In this document: positions 9,621-20,367 of the stretch, one piece after another | Layout of the letters: every line of letters starts with the position of its first letter | How positions within the stretch are numbered: position 1 is the stretch's first letter | NCBI GenBank assembly: GCA_030549205.1 | Contig: JAUKTV010000002.1 | Span: 1,736,001-1,800,000, forward strand | Origin: Apiosordaria backusii | Taxonomy: Eukaryota; Ascomycota; Sordariomycetes; Sordariales; Lasiosphaeriaceae | DNA: 64,000 nucleotides | Reading direction: 5' to 3' | The notes under the pieces: generated by a model | What the model was told of the DNA's origin: nothing | The model's database searches: none | Seen by the model: the letters and a program-made list of their open reading frames with translations, nothing else | Translations under genes and position numbers: made by a program

Positions 9621-11615
9621 TTACACAAGGTGAACCTCCTCAAAGTCTGGCTCTCCTTCCATCGCCTCACCATCCATCAACCCGAACACGTAGGCTGATC
9701 CAACAAATCGATACTGAACATCCCCACCCTTGTCCGTAATGGGCCTGACGACGAATGGCACATGTGCGCCAGCAAATATCACAACATGGTCACCGACCTG
9801 GACGTCCTTGTGCGTTATGCCAGGTCTACCGGTGCTGTCAACAAATGTTCGGCGCCCATAAACCTTCCAAACACGCCTGAAATTCCAAGATTCAGTCATA
9901 ATCCACGTTGTTCTTTCCTCTTCACTCGCCAACTCAGGCGGGGGTTGCTTCCTGCCCGTAAGAACCTCAAACCCGTGTACAAACCTTTCTGGGCTTTCGT
10001 TGTCGGCTCGTCTGATCAACCCAATGTCGGACATGGGGACCCGCCAGACATTTAAGAGAGCTAAGCTTGAAGGGCCCACTGGCGCATCATCACTTGTGTG
10101 GGAGTCGAGACCCGAAGAAGAAACTTGATATTTGTCGACCATGCCCTCGATCTCCAACAGCCAGTTCCCGGCGGCCTCGGGAAATCCAGGTGATTTTGGC
10201 GATTCAACAATCTCTTGACCAACAGCGACGACTTGAGCCACTGTCCGACCCCACAGTGAGATCTGTGGTTGCTCAAATGAAGCCTGCTCGATTTGACATT
10301 TCGATGACCAATCCTTCCAACGTGCCCCCTTGCTGGCGTTATACTTGTTATAGTGTGACTCGTTATCTTCCAGAGAGATTCCAGGAACGATCAGTACTCG
10401 AAGCGCGGTCCAGTCAATGACCCACGACGGAGCAGGAGCCTCGTGCTCTTCGTGGGTCAATGGCCCCTGATAATAGGTCAACGCGTCTGGACCATGGTCC
10501 ATCACGATTGTCTTACTCGCTTGAAACAGAATCTTGTTGAGGCTCCAGTTGTCGGTATAGTCAACCGTAATCTTCTGCCGGTCTTCTAGTCGGACGAGCC
10601 CAAGAAGCCCATATATCCTGTCGCGCGGATTTGTGGCCTGGATGCCTCCATCATGGTTGCTGTTGATAAATGTCCAGTTGAGTGTCTCTAAGAGAGAGAT
10701 GCCTGCAATGTTCACGTCCCCACCTGCTTCCTTCAAGCTGGTTTGATATCTCGTAGTTGCCAATGAAAGGTGCATGGCGCTCTGAGTGATAGCGCCCACA
10801 ATATCGTACAGCCGTCTATGCTGTGGCTCAATACTTGGGTAGAGGACCATCCACTCAAATACCGCAAGACACTCTGCCACATCCTCCCATGGAATGGACG
10901 CCGTGCCACAAAGGACCGTGGCCTTCTTAGCAAGGACCACCTCCTGAATGATCCACACTCGACGCCACCACGGTCGCTGCCTGAAGAATACCCAGATGAA
11001 CTCGAAATTGAAACCAGGTTTTGAAATATCTCCATACCCGTCTGTGACCGCGTACTGCCTCACAGTCTTGACGAAACCATCAGCCCACACATTAAACTCC
11101 TTCTCACCTTTGGCTGCCTTCGTGCGGACCTGCTCCCGGAACATAGTGCCCAAGTATTGGATTGATCGCAGCGCACCATAGTCCGGCTCGGGACCCAGCC
11201 AAATCACTACCTCTGCTGCGCGCGAGTAGATATAACTCATGATCTGGACTTGTACACTCTTCTCATCGTTATCGGACTGGTTGATGCAGACAGCATCTAT
11301 CCAGATGTGGCCGTTGAATTTGTCGGTTTGGAGGCGGGTGAGTGCTGTGAAGAGGTTCTTGGTGACTTGGAATGTATTACCGTCCAAGAATATGGATCGG
11401 GTGTCGGTTGCGTCGCCCCAGACGTACGAGAGAGCAGAAAAAGCCGGTGTGGGTTGGGCGTCGAGGGAGGCATGGGTGAGGGTGAGGTTGATTGATGATG
11501 AGTTCACTGAGTCATTCGCGGGTTCTTTCTCTGGCGTAAAGTCGATATAATTGAGAGTGAGAAGACGGATCTCACGGATGTCGTGTTTGAGGGGTAAATA
11601 GTGGAAGCTGTTCAT
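9621..11615 (-). CDS. HET-domain protein (soluble type)
   Basis: The single exon gives 664 residues from the ATG at 11615; an in-frame ATG at 11675 would add 20 residues. The start MNSFHYLPLKHDIREIRLLTL is the classic opening of this HET subfamily. The HET domain runs from about residue 59 (FSALSYVWGDATD) through HIWIDAVCINQSDNDEKSVQ and RRVWIIQEVVLAKKA. The C-terminus has the usual HET tail: a DHVVIFAGAHVPFVVRP segment and an SAYVFGLMDGEAM segment. The predicted role is heterokaryon incompatibility. No partner domain is visible after the HET domain. The frame is intact, in contrast to the HET pseudogene upstream of it. Confidence 0.92.
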   Translation of the reverse strand: MNSFHYLPLKHDIREIRLLTLNYIDFTPEKEPANDSVNSSSINLTLTHASLDAQPTPAFSALSYVWGDATDTRSIFLDGNTFQVTKNLFTALTRLQTDKFNGHIWIDAVCINQSDNDEKSVQVQIMSYIYSRAAEVVIWLGPEPDYGALRSIQYLGTMFREQVRTKAAKGEKEFNVWADGFVKTVRQYAVTDGYGDISKPGFNFEFIWVFFRQRPWWRRVWIIQEVVLAKKATVLCGTASIPWEDVAECLAVFEWMVLYPSIEPQHRRLYDIVGAITQSAMHLSLATTRYQTSLKEAGGDVNIAGISLLETLNWTFINSNHDGGIQATNPRDRIYGLLGLVRLEDRQKITVDYTDNWSLNKILFQASKTIVMDHGPDALTYYQGPLTHEEHEAPAPSWVIDWTALRVLIVPGISLEDNESHYNKYNASKGARWKDWSSKCQIEQASFEQPQISLWGRTVAQVVAVGQEIVESPKSPGFPEAAGNWLLEIEGMVDKYQVSSSGLDSHTSDDAPVGPSSLALLNVWRVPMSDIGLIRRADNESPERFVHGFEVLTGRKQPPPELASEEERTTWIMTESWNFRRVWKVYGRRTFVDSTGRPGITHKDVQVGDHVVIFAGAHVPFVVRPITDKGGDVQYRFVGSAYVFGLMDGEAMEGEPDFEEVHLV

Positions 11616-12196
11616 TGTGGGTCGCCGTGAATGTTTCGCTGGGGTGGAGTGATATCGGACAGGGAAATGAATCAAGATCTGTAATTCTGAGACGACAAGT
11701 TTGCTAACTCTCGGGAGGGGTTCTCACTGTGGGGGCCATGCCTGCCGACGTACAGCCACACCAGTCGAGAATAATAAAACGACACGTCATCCTTCAAACA
11801 GCTCCAAACATGATTCATTTCACACGATCTCATATATTCCAACCTCCGAGCTCGCCAGGCCCAAAGCCCACGGATACAAAGCTGCCATCCCAATTCTCTG
11901 GAACTTCGTCGACGACTGGTTGACAGACTCCACCAGCAAGGCCCAGTAGACACTTTTTGATTCTCCAATCTCGAAAAAGTTAACGCAATCAGGTGTGTCC
12001 GCATGCTAAGCACGAAGGTGAGAATCTGACCAAAGAGCCACCTATCTTTCAGCTTACCTTAAGGGGAGATTGATGACTTACTATCTCATATTCGAAGCTA
12101 CCGTCTTCCTCTGTGCTCTCGTCATTCTCGACATAGCTAACGCACTTTAATGAGCATTTGTCTGCGAGCCTAGTAAGCCTGGAATCGACTTTGAAC
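11616..12196. other. Intergenic region between two minus-strand HET loci
   Basis: No independent gene is seen. On the minus strand, 12049-12185 reads openly (SYVENDESTEEDGSFEYEIVS) and could be a lost 3' extension of the HET pseudogene. Joining it would need a 31-bp intron, which is too short to accept. Confidence 0.3.
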
Positions 12197-14120
12197 CTAC
12201 CATGGATCGCTCTTTTTCCGGTGCGTGTAACCGATAACGAGACAGAGCACTTTTGAGACTGCCAAATAACGGTCAAAGCTGGCGATCCCAAAAGGGTTAT
12301 TTTCATCGGTAGGGTCAAGGATGAGGTGTTGGCGACATGGACCGACTTCGGGTTGAAGACCTAGAGAATACCAAGATAATACTGTTGTTTCAACTGGTAC
12401 CTCGTATTGGGGAGTAGCCAGAAAACAGCATTTCCGTATTGCAGGCGTTCGTATGTCTGCTTCCAGAAGCTTTCCGGTTGATCTGATAGTGCCATCACAT
12501 GTCAGCTCTGTTGCCAAGATCATTCCAGATCCAGGAGGAGGAGGGTAGTTATGAAAGGTCAGGTCTTCCATTGGCCAGTGTTTCTTGCCGCCCGTCGCTG
12601 CCCAGCACCACGACGGGTAGTCAGCGTTGCAGGTATTTGGCGGTATGTTCCCTGCCATGTTCCAAATCAATTGCGTGCAAAGATCTTTTTCCCAAACCCC
12701 AAGCCGATAGCTGTCTTTTCTTTCTTCCCGCATCAAGTCAACAACACCCTCGAGAGCGAGAAGTCTGTCGCCTGGATACGTCAGGAACTTCCCTGAGTAC
12801 TCGAAGAGAATTTCCAGCCATGATTTCAGGTTATAGCACGAACTGTCCTGACTACATCCGAGTTCATCAACCTCAAGGCCTCGGCACTTCCAGTAGATGC
12901 CATACACCGTAAAGAAGACTATTCTAGTAGCGAGATACCACTCTTGGAACGCCCACGCTCGCTCCCTCAACGGCCCATCCAATTCAACGCCCCCCGACAA
13001 ACGAGGCCGATCCGGCAGGAGGGCGACTTTATAACTCCCGTCCACAACACCTTGCGCCGAGTAGTAGGGGAGGGAATATGTTGTTGGTTGCGGCCTGGGC
13101 ATGATGCCATGCAGGCCCTCAGTGGCATCTTTGCATCCAGCAGCTGCAATCACGAGCGTTGCATTCTGGTACACCGCCCTCATTTAACTGCTTCTCTTAA
13201 CCAATCATCGCGATCATCCTGAATAATGCATAGCGAATCAATCCATAGGTAAGAGATTCCCAGGGCCTTAGTGACTTGTACGGCGTCACGGAAAGTTGCT
13301 GGCAGGGCGCTCTCCGGAATTCCTGCCATCATGTTCCGAAGGTTATGTTGCGTCGTGCGTAAAGGTTGTTTTTCTGGCGGTCCCCAGGTGTGACTTAGAG
13401 CACAGTATCGACTTCTAGCGCCAAAGGTCTCCAGCAATTGGATGTAAATACCCTCGGGCTTCTCGATCACCGCTATCACTCGTGTTGGAAGCACAGCTCC
13501 CGTCCCACTTATTATGTTTCCGTTGGTGGATGTCTCCTGGCCGCCACACATGAACCCATGGTGGTCACGGCATTCGTCTAACAGCGAAGCAATAAATGCT
13601 CCACTATGAGCTGGTGTGCTCTCAAACACTGGTGGTCGAGTAACGAAGCTGGCTGAGGCAGGAGTCCCTAAATCCATCGAAGATACCAAGTCAGTCTGTG
13701 TTGCAGGAGTGATTGAGAAACTCGTTGGGACGTGGGGACACGATTTTCTACCTTCATCTGACCAACATGCCAGCTGCATCACCGTATCCCTTGGGGTTCC
13801 AGGACGGTATAAAATACCAGCGCGGCGACCTTTGTCCCCGGTTCTATCACAGGATAGATAATTCGATCGACGGTCAACTCGGCATTGTCTGCTGAGTCTT
13901 CACTGTAACGCCCCTCACTAGAGGCCCAAAGCTTCTGGCAGACCGAACAATCACGCCCTGACTGTCTGATATTTGAGAGCTGAGCCGCGTCTAGGTGAAT
14001 CAGACGGCTCCATGCGAATGCGTCTGATGCGAATGCGTCCGAGTCAGGGATAGGTGTGATTTGAAGTACGCTATAACAAGTGGAACAGTAGTCGGCAGAA
14101 TCCATCGCAGTTGATTGCAA
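12197..14120 (-). pseudogene. HET-domain gene broken by frameshifts
   Basis: Three successive minus-strand frames together make one HET protein: 14120-13779, 13782-13180 and 13183-12197. The first has the Cys-pair prelude (YCSTCY, DCSVCQKLW). The second has the start of the HET domain (RYCALSHTWGPPE, ISYLWIDSLCIIQDDRDDWL). The third continues the same domain without loss (RAVYQNATLVIAAAG, RAWAFQEWYLATRI, YPSWCWA). Neighbouring frames overlap by ATGA. At 13180-13183 the homology runs straight across the shift, so a missing or extra base fits better than an intron. The first junction also lacks splice signals. It is therefore a pseudogene, an inactive allele or an assembly error. HET genes are prone to loss-of-function alleles. 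Confidence 0.82.
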
Positions 14121-14549
14121 AGAAACGACACTGGAGGTTCAGGGACTGGGGTGGCGGGGTAAATGTCCAGGTAAGGTATTCCGCAAAATTGCTTTGTCAT
14201 GAACCCCAATGGTGCACAGCACACCGCAGGACTGGACACATGATTTGTTATCGCAGAACTTGCCTGCCGGCCTGGCTGTTCTCCCACAAAGAACATCGTA
14301 CCTTACCTAGAGTCTGTACAATACACTCCAAAACCATGCAAATTAGGTACCTAGGTAGGTAGTTACTTTTCGATACCTCTTAACTGCTCTGTAATGCATT
14401 CAAAAGAAATTGAAACGCCCATCAGAATGTCAGATTGACTCTCTACATCTGCTAAAAGATACCTAAGATACCTAAGATACACAAACGCTAATCTAACAAA
14501 GTGTTTCGCTAAGGTAGTGACCAAAAGTCACGACAGCAGCTCTCTCGGG
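14121..14549. other. Intergenic region with ACCTAGGT/TACCT words
   Basis: No gene is seen. Short palindromic words recur, including GGTACCTAGGTAGG near 14345 and three tandem GATACCTAA-like units near 14457-14480. Such words are frequent in Sordariomycete intergenic DNA and have no assigned function. Confidence 0.4.
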
Positions 14550-14786
14550 TCAACTGCCCCGCAACTGAAAACTTCCCTCAAGACATGGACACCGACCCTG
14601 CGACTTCGGTGAGCTCCCTCTCCGGAAGAAGCCACCCTCCTTCAAAAGCTGCTCAGCCGTCGGCCTGCCCTCAGGATCATACGCCAAAACCCTTCTCAGA
14701 GTCGCCTTCACCATCCCCGCTTCCTCCTCACTCATCTCGGGAGGAGCCACGCGATCAAATGTCTCTTCCAAAGACACCTGCATCAA
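14550..14786 (-). pseudogene. Relic of a protein kinase C-terminal lobe
   Basis: The minus-strand frame encodes RRVLAYDPEGRPTAEQLLKE, the subdomain XI region of eukaryotic protein kinases (DPxxRPTAxxLL), preceded by an acidic SEEEAGMVKATL helix. The same frame stays open to about 14840 (FVVLFGEKADPLMQ). No ATP-binding loop, HRD or DFG motif is found upstream on this strand. Only the last part of a kinase domain is therefore present, ending 53 codons after the motif. It could alternatively be the last exon of a gene whose other exons I failed to see. Confidence 0.55.
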
Positions 14787-15246
14787 CGGGTCTGCTTTTT
14801 CTCCAAAGAGAACAACGAAAGCGTAGGTGAAATGTGGAAATTGAGAAACCTGGGAAGAATGGAACGCAGAGGAAGAGTGTGAAATGGGAAAGTGAGGACA
14901 GGTAGCAAAAGGATGTAGGGTAAGTACGGCCTACCAGTGTGACACCATCTGAACGTGCCTACCTGCCAGGTAGCTCATGATCGGCCCACATTCCACGAGC
15001 CTGCCTTCCACATTCTTACACTGGTTTCCAAGATACCGCCAATACCTACTTCACAGTGTCATCAATCATGTCGGGTCTCTCTTGAAGGGGTGGCCATGTA
15101 CATCTCGTCCACCCTTCCCCAGAAGCTCTGTGGAGGGAAGGTAGGTAGTACCGTAGGTACCTATGGTATCTATCTCAAAATCCTTCCTATGTAATGTTCA
15201 AATACACACTCTAAATCAACTCTATCGAACGTATGTACTTCCGGAA
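14787..15246. other. Intergenic region downstream of the Zn2Cys6 gene
   Basis: Apart from the upstream continuation of the kinase relic (to about 14840) no gene is seen. A GGTAGGTAGTACCGTAGGTA-like patch at 15140-15165 repeats the local GGTACCTA word. Confidence 0.3.
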
Positions 15247-17774
15247 TCATAGCCCCTGATTCATCAAATTCCAATAGCCCGGCTCCATCCCAGTAAACAC
15301 CCAGTCCTCCCCTCCCGGTGCCATTGGAATCTCACCCAGATTACCTTGTCTCTCATTATCAACGTGTCGTGGTTGGTGTTGCTGTTGTTGGTGAGCGTCA
15401 AATTGCATTGCGTGGTGCATATTGTGGTATCCATCCCCCCCGCGGCCAGAGATGGGGCTTTGATGTGAATGTGTGTGGGGTTGGAGGGAGGGATCTATTT
15501 GTGAGGTATGGAACCCCATTGGGATGGCGACGTTCCTTTGTCTTCCCCTGCTTGTTGAGTGGGGATGTGGCGATAGACTGCCCCCGGGAGGACCAGGAGA
15601 GGAAGCTGGCACGGGAACCATGTGTGGAGAGTGTGCAGATGAACTCAGGCTTCTTCCTGTAGCGGGCTGTCCAGATGGCGACATTGCTGGGGATGGAGAA
15701 GCGCGGCGGTTGATGTTGACAAGGCCAAAAAAGGGGAGGTTGAGATCGAGATTCAGGGGCTGCTTCATGCCGGAGTCGATCATGTCCAGCAGCTGTGATA
15801 TCAGGGTGACGGACGACTGAGAGAGTCTGTTATGGGGCTGAAGGAGGGCCAGGTGCTGCATCTTCGAAAGCGTGAGGCTGACGAGTTTGATGTCTGCCTC
15901 GGCGGTCTGGTTGGTCAAGGTGAACAAGCAGAGGGCTACGGAGGCCAGGAGGGCAGCATATGAAACCTGGAAACAAGTCCAGGTTGGGTTCGATTGGGAC
16001 ATGGTTTGGTAAGCCACATAGCGTTGCAGGATTTGACGGGCCGCGCCGAGGCACGCCTTGTGATCGTCTTCAATGGGCGTTGAAGTTGACACGCTGTGGA
16101 TGATGTGCGGCAGGTGGATGATGAGTGATAGGTTGAAATGATTGATCTGTAGGACGACATGGCTGATTGCTGCCGCCGCTTGTTCCAGGTCCGGCTGCCC
16201 CTGTGATGGCATGGCGGGAATAAACCACCATTCAGAAGGTAAAATCTTGGCTGTGGTTTCGAGGTCACGGTCCAATTGCTGGTATGATATGGACACCTTT
16301 TGGATAGGGGACCCAGATGCCAAGGAGAGGTTTCGGTCGAGTATTCTCCTTGCTATGACAGTGTGAATTTTGCAAAGACGTTCCTCTGGGGCATCCCTGG
16401 CCATCGCCTCTTCCGTGGCGAAAGCATTGTCCGGGCTACCCGCGGGGAGGCCGAGCATGAGAGACATGTTTCGATCGGCTGCGTTGATGCAGTACCAAAA
16501 GGCCATCGGTGACGGGCGTGCTGATTCGTGTGTACAGGGGTCCACGAACTTCAGGGCCAGCGAACTGTTTCGATCGAGACCCATCATGGTGGCTAGAGAC
16601 AGTGCTTTTCGAAAGATAAGCCAGGCTTTCCGGATGTTTCCTGCCTTGCTATGCCAGTGTCCCAGTATGACAAGACATTGAAGCCCCTCAGCTGTCCCTA
16701 CAATGTCGTCGTTGGAAGTCACAAGCTCTGAAATAGTAGAGACAATCTTGTTCATCAAGTCGTATGGATTGAGGTTTGGTTGTTGTTCTTGAAGTACAAA
16801 AGTACCCGGGGGCTGCTGCTGGATGCAAATGCACAATTGTATCAAACGCTTGGCCAAAACCGTAGGATGGGCGTTCAGTGGTGGAATTGTGGCGATGCTC
16901 TCGGGAGTTTCTGACAAGCCCTCCATAATGTCTTGGTAATTGTGGAAAAGCGCCACAATGAAGTATGGGGCTGGTGTAGATTTGACCAGAGTATTAACGC
17001 TTTGCTGGGATGGGAATAACGATTGAAGTGCTCGACAAATCTTGTCGTACCGTCGTGAACCAAACCCCCTGCTAGAAACACTCTCCGTCGATCTACTCGA
17101 TGGTATTTTCAGCCTCGCCATAGGCTGCTGGATCGAGGCGATGCTTCCTTGCATGCCCATCAGCACACCCGTCGATGCCTCATTGTTGACAGGCGACTCC
17201 ATGATGTCGAGTCCCAAATGGGGCGTCTCTTGCCCATCCACATCGCTCATCAAGGTTTCGTCGGATGGTGTTGGTGAACTGTTGCGAGAATGGTCACGGT
17301 CTTGAGCAGAGCTGTTCCCCGACCCAGCTTCAGGCATGACCCGGTCCACGACTTTGGCAACGAGATCTTCCAGACGCGCAAGGCGTTGGGCAAGGCGACG
17401 GTCAGGGAGCTGTGGTGGTTGAGCGTCGACGAACTCCTGGCTCCGACACACGCTACCACGTGCCTGACAAGGCAAGCAGACGGTGTCATCTTGCTTGCCG
17501 AATTGGCATCGGATCTTTCGTCGGCGGCCTGCAAACAGATGTCAGCCTGTGCTATTCATGGCCTGCCAAAAGCCGTTGGAGCTAGTAAGGTTGTAAACCC
17601 CGGGCGTGTTACCAGCGTGTCGGGTCGGTCGCGGCCGCTATCTCATGCAGGTTCGGATCGGGAGGTAAGATGCGGAAGAGAAACTTTGGACTTACACTCC
17701 CAGCAACTGTGCGTTCCCTTTCGGACTTTTCGCCGTCTGACATCGGATCCCGAGCGCTGTGCTTGCTCTTCCAT
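15247..17774 (-). CDS. Zn2Cys6 transcription factor, full length
   Basis: Exons 17774-17696 and 17528-15247 give 786 residues; the 167-bp intron has GTAAGT, a CTGAC branch and TTTGCAG. The intron splits the zinc cluster, and splicing restores C24-x2-C27-x6-C34-x9-C44-x2-C47-x6-C54 (SCWECRRRKIRC then CLPCQARGSVC), preceded by basic RRRKVRKGTH. A Leu-rich linker (RLAQRLARLEDLVAKVVDRV) follows. The middle region carries fungal-regulator features such as MAFWYCINAADRNMSLMLGL. The C-terminal 150 residues are rich in Ser/Pro/His/Gln, as in activation domains. It is a nuclear DNA-binding regulator of unknown targets. The ATG lies in front of a 79-nt first exon and no other in-frame ATG fits. Confidence 0.92.
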
Positions 17775-19327
17775 CGTCTTACTCCCCCGATTGGGCCAAA
17801 GGCAGATATTTGGCAAGCCCCGTGTTTGTCAGCCGATGACGACGGAAAAGGCTGGCATAAAACGTCAGCAAAACAGTGGGATAAACAAAGAAAATGACAA
17901 AACAACAGGATATGACCTACCTTTAAGATTGACAAATGACAATGCCCAAGTCAACCCGAGGAAATGCGGCCAGCATGGAATGGGGTCCAAGAGCATATGT
18001 ATCAACGACTATGATTTTCCAGTGTCCGGTGCTGCGGAGGTGAAAATGGGCTGTCACGGGTGTCTGCCTGTCAACTGTTGGTTGCAGACCGACCAACACA
18101 AGGTCCACACAGGAAGACTTGTGTCTTTTCGGACGCCGAGACGGCCGATTGGAACCGTTGGCCCACCTTACAGCAGTGAGGACAAACCAGAAAGGGGGCC
18201 GCTTAAAACTCAGGTTACACAAGCCCATAATTTCTCTTCTTCAATCTGTTTTCGCGGCTAACGAGCCCTTTGCGTTTCCACAAGATCTTTGCATATGCGT
18301 ACAGGACTGAGGAATAGGGGCATCAACATGTCTGGGCGGTTACACAAGGCAATAACCCTAACCCTTTGTAGCTGCGAACTGCAATGCTCATCACATTGCT
18401 GTGGGATTCCACCATCAATGAATGGTAAGGCAGATAGGCCTTATAGACCGATGATGGGATATGACCGTTGATATATTATGACTCGGTTTATCCTGTTGAG
18501 AAAGGGACTTAAGTACGCAAGCATGGGTGATCTGTGCCACGCCCGCACATTTGTCTTGCACAAATAGCAGCCGAGATTGGTGCAACCAACAGCGCGTTTT
18601 TATGTCCCGACTGGTTGTTTCCAGGTGGGATTAAAGTTTTAAACTTTCGGGCAGTGGCGACCACCTGTTGGACCAAACCAGGGGCAACATGGACATAAAT
18701 ATTCTAGAACAGCAGTCTCGTCCATCGTTTGGTGTCAAATCAGAAGCCTCCATTCTCCCATCGGTTGCTTACCCCTGGCGGGCGCATCCCCATCCTCAAC
18801 TCCCCAACATGCCTGAACCGCACGACCGGCCGGAGTAAATCTGTCCTCAAAACCTGAAATACCTCCGGGCTGCCACTTGTCACTAACCATGCCGGATCCA
18901 TGCTTGAGTGCACCCCTGCATTCATCTCACAATTACAATCTCCAGGCACCAGTTTAAAGCCCTCCATGTCGTTACACAAGTGTCACGTCACACAATGATG
19001 ACTGCCGAGCCAGTCTGGACGACCAACACCCAACCCAGCCACAGCCCTACCTATCTCATGATGCAGACTGAATCGAGTGTGACAAGCTTAACTGGATTTT
19101 TGGGGTCCAAAACATGAGATGAGATTCTGTACAGCATATGGGAGAAATCTTTACATCCTCCAAATAATACGCAGGGCAAGTACGCGAAGATGCCCTCGAG
19201 GACAGCATTCTTGATATTCCTCCTTACTTTATCACGAGCCAAGACCAACTTATTTGGTTTGGGGGTGCTCAATGAAAGTGCCAAAACAATCTTGTCTGAA
19301 GCCAGTGCCCATGTCCCATACATCATA
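17775..19327. other. Intergenic region, 1.55 kb
   Basis: No gene is supported. A long plus-strand frame overlapping 17290-18261 is antisense to the first exon, intron and promoter of the regulator gene and has no recognisable domain. A telo-box-like AACCCTAACCCT lies at 18354-18365. Otherwise nothing is evident. Confidence 0.4.
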
Positions 19328-20010
19328 TCATGCCCACCTCTGCACTTTATCAACTCTCTCAACTGGTACCTTCTTGACAGGGATCAGCACATCCTCCTGA
19401 ACCTCCACAAAGACCGGGAGCTCACGTGTCTTGGGTACCGGGATGTACTTGACATCATCCAGCTCCCCCTTGGTGTTATCATGCACCAACACATAATTCA
19501 TCTTCGGATCATAGTTATCCTGCACCAGCTTGGCGATACACATCAGCACGATCGCCAGCAGCACGCCGTACAGTGTCTCGTATTCAATCTTTCTGCTCAT
19601 CACCCCCAGCCACAGCAAGTGTATGGTTAGTCACTGCATGATTCTAGGCACCGAGATAAAGTTAAGCACCAAAGCTCCGGTTCCGTTGCCAAGAGCGCGA
19701 CGGAGCAGAAGTAATAATTGAGAGAGAGAGAGAATCAGACTAACCTCCGGTAAGGCATACTAGCCGGGTAGGACTCTTGTCCTCCGGGTCCTCCCATATC
19801 GTCTGCTGGATCTTTGCCCGGGTATTCATGGTTTGGCGGGTACGACACGACTGTGCGACGTTGGACTGCTGCCACTGCTGTTGATGACGGCGGCTGCGCC
19901 TGCAGTTGCAGCTGCACGGTACGTGTGCAAGGTACTATTACACGCGGAACGCGTTTGGCGAGGGCCTGTGTAACGCCGGGCAGCCGCTGGGTGAGAGATT
20001 TGGTGAGCAT
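19328..20010 (-). CDS. Small single-pass membrane protein, probably mitochondrial
   Basis: Exons 20010-19745 and 19592-19328 give 176 residues; the intron (19744-19593, 152 bp) has GTTAGT and a TGACTAAC branch. The acceptor is a GAGCAG tandem, so 19595 is equally in frame and would add one Ser. The N-terminus (MLTKSLTQRLPGVTQALAKR) is Arg/Lys/Ser-rich without acids, like a mitochondrial presequence. A single hydrophobic helix (LYGVLLAIVLMCIAKL) follows the splice site, then a charged tail ending in Val/Pro-rich sequence. I do not recognise a named family. The layout (presequence, Gly/Pro linker, one membrane helix, soluble tail) resembles small inner-membrane accessory proteins, which is inference. 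A (GA)n run lies in the intron. Confidence 0.75.
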
Positions 20011-20367
20011 TTGTGGCTTGGATAAGAAATGTGTCAGCTTATTCGTGAGATATTATCAGAGAGAGAATGAGCCTGCAGGAAGATCCAATTTGTGTTGCCA
20101 AGAAGAATTGCTTTATAGGCACCTACAGATGCGTGGGTGAGGGGTAATGGGTAATGGGGTATATGACCTCACTTTGACAACAACAAGAAACACTCACACA
20201 GACCCGACGTTGAGCACTTCGGATGAAAAATACATCTCTGTGTACTCCGTATTAATATGTGCGCTATGATGAAGTAAAAGTCCATGCGTATATCGTACAA
20301 CTTCCAGTACAAAATCTCCCCATATGTACCAGGTAGTAATCCAGGTAAACTGTAACAAAACCCCCCA
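20011..20367. other. Intergenic region between two minus-strand genes
   Basis: No gene or clear motif is seen. It should contain the promoter of the small membrane protein gene and the 3' end of the large glycine-rich protein gene. Confidence 0.3.

Noticed and set aside
17290..18261. Long plus-strand open frame (323 codons)
   Set aside because: It is antisense to the first exon, intron and promoter of the minus-strand Zn2Cys6 gene, whose zinc cluster and splice sites are convincing. The antisense product has no domain.
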